From an uncultured Lachnospiraceae bacterium (GTDB lineage Bacteria > Bacillota > Clostridia > Lachnospirales > Lachnospiraceae), in NCBI GenBank assembly GCA_947089905.1, contig CAMUMG010000010.1, positions 50,834 to 114,833 on the forward strand: a DNA stretch of 64,000 bases, given 5' to 3'. The notes beneath the pieces were generated by a model. It searched no databases and was not told the DNA's origin. It was given only the letters and a program-made list of their open reading frames with translations. The translations under genes were made by a program, and so were the position numbers. Shown piece after piece: positions 1-9,636 of the stretch (positions are counted from its first letter, which is position 1; every line of letters starts with the position of its first letter).

Positions 1-304
1 GGACGGAATTAAAAACCGTTGGCAGGAATTATGGCATATTACTCTGCCTTCTATGAAAGAACAGTTGATGTTTGGTGCGGTTATGACAATTACTTCTTCT
101 TTTGCAATTCATGATAAAATTGCTCCATTAGCAGGTTTTCCAAGTGTCAACTATGCAGCACATACTGTAGTTTCACACTTAATTGACTATGGTACAATCC
201 GATTTGAAATGGGGTATGCTTCTGCGATTGCAACACTATTGTTTTTAGTCATGATACTCTGCAACAAGTTAGTACAACGTGTGTTAAGAAAGGTAGGAAC
301 GTGA
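1..304 (+). CDS. carbohydrate ABC transporter permease, MalF type (3' part only)
   Basis: This is the C-terminal end of a membrane permease; the gene enters from the left edge, reading in the frame of base 2. The first visible residues (DGIKNRWQELWHITLPSMK) match the end of the cytoplasmic EAA loop by which MalF-like permeases dock on their ATPase. Two further membrane segments follow, and the protein ends in a basic tail. The stop at 302-304 lies one base before the next permease start, the usual tight spacing of a MalF/MalG pair. The role follows from family knowledge: import of an oligosaccharide with the neighbouring permease and a lipoprotein. The substrate cannot be read from this fragment. 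Confidence 0.85.
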   Translation, partial: DGIKNRWQELWHITLPSMKEQLMFGAVMTITSSFAIHDKIAPLAGFPSVNYAAHTVVSHLIDYGTIRFEMGYASAIATLLFLVMILCNKLVQRVLRKVGT

Positions 305-305
305 T

Positions 306-1184
306 ATGGAAAAGACCAAACGACGGAAATTCCGTTTAAAAAAACAAGCTCCGAACCGTTCTTTATGGGGCGACGGTTTGATGCTTTTGGTACTGACTAT
401 CTGTGGAGCTTTCATGGTGCTACCGTTAGTTTATGCTATCTGTAATGCCCTAAAGCCATTAGAAGAATTATTCCTGTTCCCACCAAAATTTTTTGTTCGG
501 AATCCAAATTTAAATAACTTTCATGATATTTTTGTTTTAATGTCACAATCGTGGGTTCCATTTACCAGATATATTTTTAATACAGTATTTATTACATTAG
601 TTGGAACATTAGGACACCTTTTAGTAGCTAGTCTTTGTGCCTTTGCCCTTGCAAAACATAGATTTCCGGGAAGAAACATCATTTTTGGAATTATTGTAAC
701 TGCTTTAATGTTTTCTTCTCAGGTAACAGCAATTCCAAACTACTTAATTATGTCAAAATTAAATTGGCTAGATAATTACCTCTCCTTAATTATTCCAGCA
801 ATTGCCGCTCCACTTGGACTTTTCTTAATGAAGCAGTTTATGGAACAGATTCCAAATACTTTATTAGAGGCGGCAAGAATCGATGGGGCAGGAGAATTTA
901 CGACGTTTTTAAAAATTGGTATGCCAAATGTAAAACCTGCATGGCTGACATTAATTATCTTTTCTTTTCAAGACCTTTGGAATATGCAGGGATCAAATTA
1001 TATTTACAGTGAGGAACTAAAAACATTGCCATATGCACTTTCACAGATTTCTTCAGGAGGAATTGCAAGAGCAGGTGCAGCCTCTGCAGTTGTAGTAATT
1101 ATGATGAGTGTTCCAATTATCGTATTTATTATCAGTCAGAGTAGTATCATCGAAACAATGGCATCATCTGGTATTAAAGAATAG
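306..1184 (+). CDS. carbohydrate ABC transporter permease, MalG type
   Basis: This 292-residue integral membrane protein has about six membrane segments. Near residues 190-210 it carries the EAA motif typical of binding-protein-dependent permeases (EAARIDGAGEFTTFLKIGMP). The length fits the MalG family. It starts one base after the upstream permease stop, so the two should form one heterodimer. A second permease pair of the same kind lies at 5972-7913, which is unusual within one operon. No ATP-binding subunit is encoded nearby, so an ATPase from elsewhere in the genome, such as an MsmK-like shared subunit, is inferred to energise it. Confidence 0.9.
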   Translation: MEKTKRRKFRLKKQAPNRSLWGDGLMLLVLTICGAFMVLPLVYAICNALKPLEELFLFPPKFFVRNPNLNNFHDIFVLMSQSWVPFTRYIFNTVFITLVGTLGHLLVASLCAFALAKHRFPGRNIIFGIIVTALMFSSQVTAIPNYLIMSKLNWLDNYLSLIIPAIAAPLGLFLMKQFMEQIPNTLLEAARIDGAGEFTTFLKIGMPNVKPAWLTLIIFSFQDLWNMQGSNYIYSEELKTLPYALSQISSGGIARAGAASAVVVIMMSVPIIVFIISQSSIIETMASSGIKE

Positions 1185-1195
1185 GGGGTGAAAGT

Positions 1196-2686
1196 ATGGG
1201 AAAATTAAAGAACTATCTGATTCGAACAGTCAGTGCCATAGTTTTGACTACAGTGGTTTTAAGTTCTGAACTAGAAACAGTAATTTTTGCGGATGCCCCT
1301 TATGAAACTTATAGTTATGATTGGTGGGGAGAAGATATTAAACAACCTGCTGCATATACCTATTCCGGTGCATATTCCTTAACAGATACACCACTTAATG
1401 ATGCAAGAGATATGTTTGTACAAGACGGAAAGATTTATATTGCAGATACTGGAAATTCAAGAATTGTTATTTTAAATGAGGATGGAACCGTTTTTAAAAT
1501 TATTACTTCATTTCAAAATGGTGGAACAGAAGATACCTTTTCTGGACCACAGGGGTTATTTGTAACACCTGAAAATGAAATTTATGTAGCGGATTCTAAA
1601 AACGGGAGGATTATTCATTTAGATGCCTCTGGAACACTGATTCGAGAGATTGCACGACCAGAAACGGATTTAATCAGTCAAAATCAGGCTTATACACCAT
1701 TAAAATTGGTAGTCGATAAGTCAGGAAGAATATATGTAATTGCCAACGGAATTAATATGGGATTAGTAGAGTTTGACAGAGAGGGAGTATTTCAGGGATT
1801 TATGGGAGCAGCAAAAGTTTCTGTAAGTACCTTTGAATATATCTGGAAGAATTATTTTTCTACTGATGCACAGAAAGAACGAATGGAATTAATTGTACCA
1901 ACAGAATACAGCAATATTTATTTAGATAGTGATAACTTTATTTATGCTACAATTAGTAATATAAGTAATGAAGATCACTTAGCTGGAGCGGATGCGATTC
2001 GCAGATTAAATCCAACAGGCACAGATATTTTGAGAAGACTTGGGAATACCCCAATCATTGGAGATCTTTACAATGCAAGTGATACAGCTGCATGGTCAAA
2101 ATTTACCGATGTATGTGCTTGTGATTATGGAGTTTATTTCGTCTTAGATTCAGCCGGTGGAAAGGTATTTACTTATGATGGTGATGGAAATTCTCTGTTT
2201 ATCTTTGGGGGAACTGGAAATCGTCAGGGAATGTTAATGCAGCCTGCTTCTATTGGGATCAGAGAGGATCAAGAAAAAATATATATTTTAGATTCACAGT
2301 TAAATCAAGTGCTTTGCTTTTCTATCACAGAGTATGGAAGACATCTGTTAAATGCGATTTATAAAAATAGTCTTGGAGATTCTGCTGGGGCATATGAAGA
2401 ATGGCAAAACGTTTTACGATATAATGCAAACAGTGAATTTGCCTATATTGGTATTGGAAAGGCATATTTAAGAGAAGGCAGATATAAAGAGGCAATGGAG
2501 TATTTTCAGCTTGGCAATAACAGAAAATATTATACCAGAGCATTTCAATTTTACCGTAAAGAACTGATGCAGAACTATTTCGGAAAATTTATGGGAGTAA
2601 TTTTGGTACTGGTGGGAGCTTTAATAATTTGGCAGATTGTAAAGAAAATCAGAAGATGGGTAGGTGAAGCCAAATGCAATATTTAA
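1196..2686 (+). CDS. secreted NHL-repeat (beta-propeller) protein with TPR and C-terminal membrane anchor
   Basis: The protein has 496 residues. A signal peptide occupies roughly residues 1-33. NHL-type repeats follow (for example DMFVQDGKIYIADTGNSRI and VTPENEIYVADSKNGRI), giving a likely beta propeller outside the cell. Residues near 395-440 look like a TPR helix pair (EFAYIGIGKAYLREGRYKEA), and a hydrophobic helix near 460-480 plus a basic tail (KKIRRW) would anchor it. It sits between the first permease pair and a Yip1-like membrane protein, and its end overlaps that next gene by 13 bases. The role is unknown; glycan binding or an assembly function for the uptake system is only inference. 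Confidence 0.75.
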   Translation: MGKLKNYLIRTVSAIVLTTVVLSSELETVIFADAPYETYSYDWWGEDIKQPAAYTYSGAYSLTDTPLNDARDMFVQDGKIYIADTGNSRIVILNEDGTVFKIITSFQNGGTEDTFSGPQGLFVTPENEIYVADSKNGRIIHLDASGTLIREIARPETDLISQNQAYTPLKLVVDKSGRIYVIANGINMGLVEFDREGVFQGFMGAAKVSVSTFEYIWKNYFSTDAQKERMELIVPTEYSNIYLDSDNFIYATISNISNEDHLAGADAIRRLNPTGTDILRRLGNTPIIGDLYNASDTAAWSKFTDVCACDYGVYFVLDSAGGKVFTYDGDGNSLFIFGGTGNRQGMLMQPASIGIREDQEKIYILDSQLNQVLCFSITEYGRHLLNAIYKNSLGDSAGAYEEWQNVLRYNANSEFAYIGIGKAYLREGRYKEAMEYFQLGNNRKYYTRAFQFYRKELMQNYFGKFMGVILVLVGALIIWQIVKKIRRWVGEAKCNI

Positions 2687-3297
2687 ACAGCCTAAAATAC
2701 AGTCTTTATGTAATAACACATCCAGTTGACGGCTTTTGGGACTTAAAAAGAGAAAAAAGAGGAAGTCTTTCCGCAGCGGCAACCATATTAGTCTTAGTGA
2801 TTTTAACCAGTATTATAAAAAAGCAGAATACCTCCTTTTTATTTAACTTTAACCGGTTAGATGAACTGAACGTTGTAGTGGATATTGTTACAGTATTTTT
2901 GGTCTATATTTTATGGTGTGTAGCAAATTGGTGTCTGACCTCTTTAATGGATGGAGAGGGTAAAATGACAGATATTATGATTGCAACAGCCTATGCCTTA
3001 GTTCCAATTGTACTGATCAATCTTCCATTAGTTCCAGTTAGTCATGTCATTACAGCAGAAGAGGGAACTTTCTATACAGTATTTACTGTAATTAGTTATC
3101 TTTGGGCAGGGATGCTTTTAATATTTGGAACAATGGTAACACATCAATATTCTATGAAAAAGACAATTTTAACTATGATCTGTACCGTTGTTGGCATGGC
3201 AATTATTCTGTTTATTGGACTGTTGTTTTTCAGTGTAATTCAAAGAATTATAACCTTCATTGCTACAATATATCAGGAATTGAGATTTAGAACTTAA
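2674..3297 (+). CDS. Yip1-family integral membrane protein
   Basis: This 207-residue protein has five predicted membrane segments and a short amphipathic N terminus (THPVDGFWDLKREKRGS), the pattern seen in bacterial Yip1-domain proteins. The start overlaps the end of the NHL-repeat gene by 13 bases, with an AGGTGAA ribosome-binding site inside that gene, so translation is probably coupled. Yip1-like proteins accompany DUF5696 genes and sugar permeases in Lachnospiraceae and Paenibacillus operons, to my recollection. A biochemical role is not established. Confidence 0.7.
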   Translation: MQYLNSLKYSLYVITHPVDGFWDLKREKRGSLSAAATILVLVILTSIIKKQNTSFLFNFNRLDELNVVVDIVTVFLVYILWCVANWCLTSLMDGEGKMTDIMIATAYALVPIVLINLPLVPVSHVITAEEGTFYTVFTVISYLWAGMLLIFGTMVTHQYSMKKTILTMICTVVGMAIILFIGLLFFSVIQRIITFIATIYQELRFRT

Positions 3298-3318
3298 TTT
3301 AGAATAGGAGGTGAGAAG

Positions 3319-5970
3319 ATGATTCATAAAAAACGATTTGTTGTATTATCATGTATCTTGTCAGCATCACTTTTGGCAGGCTCTATTGGTTTTGCAGCAC
3401 GAAACAGAGCACAGGCAGCAGATAATACAAACAATTTAACTACAAATGCCTTTTTGCCTGATGCAGAGATTTTTCCGCAGGAAGAGACAAAAAAAACGAC
3501 ACTTACCAGTGCACAATCCACAAAACTGGCACAGATGGAACTGATTGCACAAAATGAATACTTAAATTTATATTTTGATAAAACGGAAACTTCAGTTGCA
3601 GTTGAAAAAAAGAGTACAGGGCAGGTTTGGTTTTCCAATCCTGTAGATGTGGAATCGGATACAATAGCCTCTCCTTATGCAAAGCAGAGACTAAAATCGC
3701 AGTTTACTGTCCGCTATTATAATGAGAGTGTACAGTCAGCAGAAATGGATAATTATAATGACAGTATTATGGAAGGACAATTTGAAGTTTCCTATCAGGA
3801 TCAAGGAGTTACTATAACATATACTCTTGGAAATACAGGAACAAAACTGATTCTTCCTCAAGTTATTAGTGAAGAAAAATTTGATGCTCTCATTGCTCAG
3901 ATGGATGAAAAGGCAGTAAAACAGATAAAAAGAAATTATACGCTGTTAAATTGGGAAACGATGAAGGACAGTGATAAGGATACTTATTCTGAAATGTATT
4001 CTTCTGTGAAAGAACATAATATTTATATTTTAAAATCAGGAACAAAAGAGTATAAACAAGAAGAGCTGATGGGGTATTTTACTGGCGTAGGATATACATT
4101 AGAGGATATGATTGCAGATATGCAGGAAAATGGATATGAAGCAGAAGTCAATGATCCTTATTTTATTATACCTCTTCATTATCAGCTAGACGGAGAAAAT
4201 TTATTGGCATGGGTTGTACCAAATGAAATTGAATATAATACCAATGGATTTCATTTGATAGGAATTGATTTATTAGAAAATTTCGGTGCAGCCTCTGCAC
4301 AGGAAGATGGTTATTTATTTGTCCCAGATGGAAGCGGTGCACTTATCTATTATAATAATGGAAAAACTTCCAGACAATCTTATACTGCTCAAGTTTATGG
4401 AGCAGATTGGTCGGTCAATTTTCTTTCCGAAAAAAAGCCAGAGTATGACAGTAATCTGTCAATCAAGCTTCCAGTATTCGGTGCAGTGACAAATGATCAA
4501 GCCTTTCTTGCAATTTTAGAAGATGGAGAAGCGATGGCATCTGTCAATGCAGATATTTCTGGAAAGATCAATAGTTATAATACAGTCTATGCAGGATTTC
4601 TTTATCTACAAAACGGACCGATTTCTTTAGGAGATATCATTGGAAACAATAGTTTTCAAATGTATGCAGACAGACCTTATGAGGGAGATTTCAAAATCCG
4701 TTATGCGTTTTTATCTGGAAACAATGCAAGTTACTCTGGAATGGCAAATTATTATAGAAGATATTTGGTAGAACAGGGAGTGTTAAAAAGGCAGGAGGTT
4801 TCTGAACAGCTTCCATTTTACGTAGAGTATATCGGAGCAATTGATAAGTCTAAATCCATACTTGGTGTAAAGTATGATGCTACAATAGCATTGACTACTT
4901 TTGATCAGGCAAAGGAAATTGGACTACAATTAAAACAGGCAGGAATAGAAAATCAAAAAGTACGGTTTAGTGCATGGATGAATGGTGGAATTTCAAATAC
5001 TGCTCCACTCAAAATATCGCCAGTTTCGGCAGTAGAAAAAAAATTAGATGCAAAAGATTATGCAGCACAGATGAAAAAAGAAGGAATAGAAGTATTTTTC
5101 GATACTGAATTTCAGGAGGTTCATGAAGATAAGCTATTTGATGGCTATACAAGTGGTTCACAGGCACCTAGATATTTTGATAAAACCGTAGTAAGAACAG
5201 GAAAATATTTAATTCCAAATGGTTTTATTATGAAAAAAAATGTTGACTTAATTAGTCCTTATTATTTGGATAGTGTATTGAAAAAGTATTTAAAGAGTGC
5301 GAAAAAATATAATTTCGCAGCAGTTTCAGCAGGAGGTTTAGCTTCAAATGTATATTCGGATTTCATGAATTCGAGGTATACAGACCGTCAACAGGCAGCA
5401 GATTTTAATGAAGCAGGATTAAAGAAGATTTCAGATGCCTATGAGGGAAGACTGATGGGAGAAAATGCAGCAGGATTTGCTTTTTCTACACTCAGTGACA
5501 TAGTAAAAGCACCAATGGACAGCAACAATTTCCAGATTTTAGATGAATCCATTCCATTTTATGAGATGGTAGTAAGAGGCTATATTGAATATACAGGAAA
5601 TCCAATCAATCTTTCAGACGATGCAGAATGGACAATATTAAAGAATATAGAAACAGGAGCAGGATTATATTATCAGTGGTGCTATGCAGATAATTCTTTA
5701 GTAAAAGAAACGGATTATTCCTATCTTTATTCTATTCATTATAATTATTGGATGAAGGAAGCAATAGAACAATATCAGAAAATGAATGAAGTTTTTAAAA
5801 ATCTTCAGGGACAATCCATCATTGGACATGAGAAATTAGCAGATGGAGTATATCTTGTCACTTATGAAAAAGGAACACAGATTGGTGTAAATTACAATGA
5901 AACAGTATATAAGCAGAATGGAATCCAAATTGACAGCAAGGATTTTTGTGTGGTAAAGGAGGGAAAGTAG
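3319..5970 (+). CDS. large secreted DUF5696-type protein
   Basis: The product has 883 residues with a signal peptide ending near residue 34 (AQAA followed by a DNT start of the mature chain). No C-terminal anchor or sorting signal is visible. The middle contains a glycosidase-like stretch (LFVPDGSGALIYYNNGK, followed by a domain with FYVEYIGAID and VRFSAWMNGG) as in DUF5696 proteins. I recognise the family but know no demonstrated activity. It lies between the Yip1-like gene and the second permease pair with good ribosome-binding sites on both sides, so it is part of the same uptake operon. A cell-surface polysaccharide-binding or hydrolytic role is inference. Confidence 0.72.
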   Translation: MIHKKRFVVLSCILSASLLAGSIGFAARNRAQAADNTNNLTTNAFLPDAEIFPQEETKKTTLTSAQSTKLAQMELIAQNEYLNLYFDKTETSVAVEKKSTGQVWFSNPVDVESDTIASPYAKQRLKSQFTVRYYNESVQSAEMDNYNDSIMEGQFEVSYQDQGVTITYTLGNTGTKLILPQVISEEKFDALIAQMDEKAVKQIKRNYTLLNWETMKDSDKDTYSEMYSSVKEHNIYILKSGTKEYKQEELMGYFTGVGYTLEDMIADMQENGYEAEVNDPYFIIPLHYQLDGENLLAWVVPNEIEYNTNGFHLIGIDLLENFGAASAQEDGYLFVPDGSGALIYYNNGKTSRQSYTAQVYGADWSVNFLSEKKPEYDSNLSIKLPVFGAVTNDQAFLAILEDGEAMASVNADISGKINSYNTVYAGFLYLQNGPISLGDIIGNNSFQMYADRPYEGDFKIRYAFLSGNNASYSGMANYYRRYLVEQGVLKRQEVSEQLPFYVEYIGAIDKSKSILGVKYDATIALTTFDQAKEIGLQLKQAGIENQKVRFSAWMNGGISNTAPLKISPVSAVEKKLDAKDYAAQMKKEGIEVFFDTEFQEVHEDKLFDGYTSGSQAPRYFDKTVVRTGKYLIPNGFIMKKNVDLISPYYLDSVLKKYLKSAKKYNFAAVSAGGLASNVYSDFMNSRYTDRQQAADFNEAGLKKISDAYEGRLMGENAAGFAFSTLSDIVKAPMDSNNFQILDESIPFYEMVVRGYIEYTGNPINLSDDAEWTILKNIETGAGLYYQWCYADNSLVKETDYSYLYSIHYNYWMKEAIEQYQKMNEVFKNLQGQSIIGHEKLADGVYLVTYEKGTQIGVNYNETVYKQNGIQIDSKDFCVVKEGK

Positions 5971-5971
5971 G

Positions 5972-6904
5972 ATGACGTATTTCAAAAAGAGAAATGGAAA
6001 ATGGAAACTTACTCTGCGTGGTAAGGATGCAAGAGCTGGTTATCTGTTTATCCTTCCTTTCCTAATTGGTTTTTTTGGACTGTTTGTCAGTATGCTGATA
6101 AAATCGATTTCTTTTAGCTTTAGCAACATGGAAGTTGGAGCAGATGGATACATTTTAACCAAAGCTGCAAAAAATGGTTTTGAGCATTATATTCGAGCGT
6201 TTACAATTGATCCAGACTTTAATTTAAGACTCGGAAAATCTATTGCAAAAATGTGTACGACAGTTCCTTTAATTTTGATATTTAGTTTCTTTGCTGCTAA
6301 TATTTTAAATCAAAAGTTTAAAGGAAGGGCGATTGCAAGAAGTATCTTTTTCTTTCCAGTAATTTTGACTTCTGGAATTATTTTAGGAATCGAACAGTCA
6401 GATTTATTATTAAGTTCTATGAACGGAGAGGCTATGACAAGTACAGAAGATTTAGAATCCATGATAGGAGTGACACGATTTTTGACACAATACACTTCTC
6501 TTCCGGGTGAAATCATTATGTATTTATCGAATGCCGTTACTGGAATTTATGATATTGTAATTGCATCAGGTGTTCAAATTCTTGTATTTTTAGCAGGCTT
6601 ACAGTCGATTTCCCCAAGTTTATATGAAGCATCCAACATGGAAGGAGCAACTGGGTGGGAAAATTTTTGGAAGATTACTTTTCCAATGATCAGTCCATTG
6701 ATTTTAGTCAATGCTTTATATACAATTATCGACTCATTTACCAGTGCAGGTAATGAGATGATGAGTAGTATTACTTCAACCATTTTTACTGATGTTAAAT
6801 ATGGATATGGTTCGGCGATGGCATGGATTTATTTTATAGCGATTGCACTTATTTTAGCAGTAGTAGGTGGAATTATTTCAAAGCACGTATTCTATTATGA
6901 TTAA
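5972..6904 (+). CDS. carbohydrate ABC transporter permease, MalF type (second pair)
   Basis: This 310-residue permease has a cytoplasmic basic N terminus, about six membrane helices and an EAA loop near residues 215-235 (YEASNMEGATGWENFWKITFP). The ATG follows the DUF5696 stop by one base and the ribosome-binding site GGAGGG lies inside that gene, which implies translational coupling. It carries a larger periplasm-side insertion between helices than minimal permeases, as MalF-like subunits often do. It pairs with the next gene. Confidence 0.88.
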   Translation: MTYFKKRNGKWKLTLRGKDARAGYLFILPFLIGFFGLFVSMLIKSISFSFSNMEVGADGYILTKAAKNGFEHYIRAFTIDPDFNLRLGKSIAKMCTTVPLILIFSFFAANILNQKFKGRAIARSIFFFPVILTSGIILGIEQSDLLLSSMNGEAMTSTEDLESMIGVTRFLTQYTSLPGEIIMYLSNAVTGIYDIVIASGVQILVFLAGLQSISPSLYEASNMEGATGWENFWKITFPMISPLILVNALYTIIDSFTSAGNEMMSSITSTIFTDVKYGYGSAMAWIYFIAIALILAVVGGIISKHVFYYD

Positions 6905-6917
6905 AGGAGGGGAGAGG

Positions 6918-7913
6918 ATGAAAACAACTGCAAAAACAATGAAAAAGACAAAAGTACCAAAAGCACTCAAGCAGCAGATTCTCCTGGCAAAAATCTCCTC
7001 TATTTTATGGAAGATCGTGCGAGGGACAATCGTCATTGGAATCTGTTTTGTTATCTTATATCCATTATTTGTTAAGTTTAGCGTTTCGATTATGGAAGAA
7101 AATGATCTCTATGATTCTACAATAAAGTACATACCAAAACATTTTACACTTAACAACTATAAATTGGCATTGGAAGGTATGAAATATACCAAGACATTTT
7201 TTAATACATTTACTCTATCTTTTTTAACGGCATTTCTTCAATTAGCAGCTTGTTTGTTTACTGCTTATGGTTTTGCAAGATTTCAGTTTCCGGGAAAGAA
7301 AATTTTATTTGCCTGTGTGTTGCTTACCCTGATGGTGCCACCTCAAGTATTAATGCTTCCAATGTTTATGAAGTTTCGTTTTTTTGACTTTTTTGGAATC
7401 GCAGAAGCTGTAACAGGAAGCAGTATCAATTTGATTGACTCGTTTTGGCCGTTTTTGATTTCAGCAATCACAACTATGGGATTTAAAAATGGACTTTACA
7501 TTTATATGCTACGGCAGTTTTTTAAGGGAATGCCAAAAGAATTAGAAGAGGCTGCATATGTAGATGGAAGTGGAAGATTTCGTACTTTCTTTCAGATTAT
7601 GCTTCCAAGTGCAAAGTCTATGATGGTGACAGTATTCTTATTTGGATTTGTATGGCAGTGGACAGATTCTTTTTTCTCAGGAATGTATCTGCCAACATTT
7701 AAAGTAATGGCAAGTGCTTTAAGTTCTTTAGCAGCAGAAGTCGGAAGTCGTTATTCTGATTTTGGCGGTGCTATGAACTTTGTCAGCAAAGGATTTACCT
7801 CTATGATGAACAATACCGGCGTAATTTTAGTAATACTGCCGTTAGTTGTACTTTATCTAGTCTGCCAGAAGTACTTTGTAGAAAGTATTGAACGTTCAGG
7901 AATCGTAGGATAG
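6918..7913 (+). CDS. carbohydrate ABC transporter permease, MalG type (second pair)
   Basis: The gene encodes 331 residues with about six membrane helices. The EAA motif is near residues 210-230 (EEAAYVDGSGRFRTFFQIMLP). The open frame reaches back to 6867, but the ATG at 6918 has a GGAGGGGAGAGG ribosome-binding site directly upstream and avoids a long overlap with the previous permease, so I use it. With the MalF-type partner it forms the second permease pair of the operon. Confidence 0.88.
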   Translation: MKTTAKTMKKTKVPKALKQQILLAKISSILWKIVRGTIVIGICFVILYPLFVKFSVSIMEENDLYDSTIKYIPKHFTLNNYKLALEGMKYTKTFFNTFTLSFLTAFLQLAACLFTAYGFARFQFPGKKILFACVLLTLMVPPQVLMLPMFMKFRFFDFFGIAEAVTGSSINLIDSFWPFLISAITTMGFKNGLYIYMLRQFFKGMPKELEEAAYVDGSGRFRTFFQIMLPSAKSMMVTVFLFGFVWQWTDSFFSGMYLPTFKVMASALSSLAAEVGSRYSDFGGAMNFVSKGFTSMMNNTGVILVILPLVVLYLVCQKYFVESIERSGIVG

Positions 7914-8015
7914 GGAGTAGAATATAAAGAACGGCAGACAGTGTAGGAGGTGATAATACAAAAATAAATAAAAATCCAGAAACAAAAAAGAAGGGAATTT
8001 TAAGGAGGAAAGGGC

Positions 8016-9515
8016 ATGAGAAAGAGTAAAAAAGCATTAGCACTTTTATTGACAACAGCTATGATAGCATCTTTAGGAGCATGTGGAAAAAAAGATACAG
8101 ATAACGATACAAAGTCCACTCCAACTCCACAGACACAAGACCAGAACAATGATAAAAATACTACACCAGAAGCAACGCCAGAAACAACACCAGAAGGAAC
8201 ACCAGACGAGCCAAAGTATGATTTTGGCGGTCGTGTTTTAAAGATTGGCTCCTATTATGATATGACTCCAGATCCAGAGTCAAGTGCATATAAACAGGCG
8301 TTGGCAGAAAGAATTGCTTTTGTAGAAGAAAACTATAACTGTAAAATTGAATTTGTTTCCATCCCTGATGATTACACGGCAGCATATATTACTTCTGTAT
8401 TATCTGGAGATCCGATCTGTGATATTGGTTATGTTATGAGTTACAGACTACTTCCTGCATTGATTGAAGGAGGAATTGCCTATCCAGTCAGTGACTTAGG
8501 AGTATTTGATTTTAATGAATATAAGTGGCGTCCAGACTATATTGAAGCAGGAAATTATAAGGGAAAGAATTATTCCTTTATGACCAAGGATCCAGAAGTA
8601 AGATACGGAATATTCTGGAATAAAACATTATTTAAAAAATATGGACTACCGGATTTATATGAATTAGTTGAAAACGATGAATGGACTTGGGAGAAATTCC
8701 GTGAAATATGTCTGGCAGGAAATAAGGATTTAGACGGTGACGGAACAAATGATATTTGGGGATTTAATGAAAGAGAAAGTTTGGAATGGTGTTATTTATA
8801 CTCCAACGGAGTAGATGTAATACAAAAAACAGACAATGGAGTTAATGTCAATCTCTCTGATCCAAAGGTTATTCAAGCACTTGAAGAGTTTCAAGACTTT
8901 TCACAGAATGTTCCTCACGAAAGCGGATGGCTCGGTGACTGGTTACAACAGATTAAAAACTTTAGAGATGGTAAAGTTATGATGTGTTTGGAAGAATTCT
9001 GGATTTCTTATGCACACTTAGGTGAAATGCAGGATGAATTTGGTTTTGTTCCATTCCCGAAAGGTCCTTCTGCAACAGACTGGTCTTGCTATGGAAAAGA
9101 AGTTGCACCAAGATTTATGTTAAATGGTATTGACAAACCAGAGGAAGCTGCGTTAATCTATGATCTGATCACAGATGTAGTGGAAACAGATGAAGAATGG
9201 GATGAATTAATGGAAGCACAGTTAGAGGCATGGGCAAGTGATGCAGAAACCGTTTCAATCTGTATGGATATTTTTAATAATGGTTTGATTTCAATTAGTC
9301 CAATTAAAGGTTTTGGTGATTTAGAAAAATCAATGAGTAGTATGTTTGGTGATATTAGAAACGGTACATCTACTCCTCAGACAGCGATTGAAACCTATAC
9401 TCCAACGATTAATGCAGCAATTGCCGATATTCAAGATCATGACTACGATGCAGATATGCAAGAAACAATGGATAAATTTTTAAATCCAGAGGAAGAAGAA
9501 ACAGAAACAGAATAA
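8016..9515 (+). CDS. extracellular solute-binding lipoprotein of the carbohydrate ABC transporter
   Basis: The product has 499 residues. The N terminus is a lipoprotein signal with lipobox LGAC, giving Cys23 as the lipidated residue. A Thr/Pro/Glu-rich linker follows (about residues 30-65). The rest fits a family 1-type extracellular solute-binding protein (motifs YGIFWNKTLFKKYGLPD and DLDGDGTNDIWGF). It ends in an acidic tail (EEEETETE). It is the only binding protein in view for two permease pairs. The DxDGDGxND stretch resembles a calcium-binding loop often seen in such proteins. The substrate is not readable, though the GH43 neighbour suggests plant glycan fragments. Confidence 0.9.
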   Translation: MRKSKKALALLLTTAMIASLGACGKKDTDNDTKSTPTPQTQDQNNDKNTTPEATPETTPEGTPDEPKYDFGGRVLKIGSYYDMTPDPESSAYKQALAERIAFVEENYNCKIEFVSIPDDYTAAYITSVLSGDPICDIGYVMSYRLLPALIEGGIAYPVSDLGVFDFNEYKWRPDYIEAGNYKGKNYSFMTKDPEVRYGIFWNKTLFKKYGLPDLYELVENDEWTWEKFREICLAGNKDLDGDGTNDIWGFNERESLEWCYLYSNGVDVIQKTDNGVNVNLSDPKVIQALEEFQDFSQNVPHESGWLGDWLQQIKNFRDGKVMMCLEEFWISYAHLGEMQDEFGFVPFPKGPSATDWSCYGKEVAPRFMLNGIDKPEEAALIYDLITDVVETDEEWDELMEAQLEAWASDAETVSICMDIFNNGLISISPIKGFGDLEKSMSSMFGDIRNGTSTPQTAIETYTPTINAAIADIQDHDYDADMQETMDKFLNPEEEETETE

Positions 9516-9546
9516 ATAAAAAGGTTAGCTGGATAAAAAGATAGAG

Positions 9547-9595
9547 AAAGGGCGGCCGCAAGCAGAGTTAGGCTGGTTGTGACTGCCCTTTTTTT
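9547..9595 (+). terminator. rho-independent terminator after the transport operon
   Basis: AAAGGGCGG at 9547-9555 pairs with CTGCCCTTT at 9583-9591 (one G-T pair), followed by a run of T to 9595. It separates the binding-protein gene from the GH43 gene, although the loop of 27 bases is long. Confidence 0.75.
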
Positions 9596-9636
9596 ATAAG
9601 TTTGCTTTAAAAACATAGTTATGGAGGTAAAACTAA

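Noticed and set aside
7914..8015. Unused GGAGGTG near 7946 as start of a small gene
   Set aside because: The following frame closes after a few codons.
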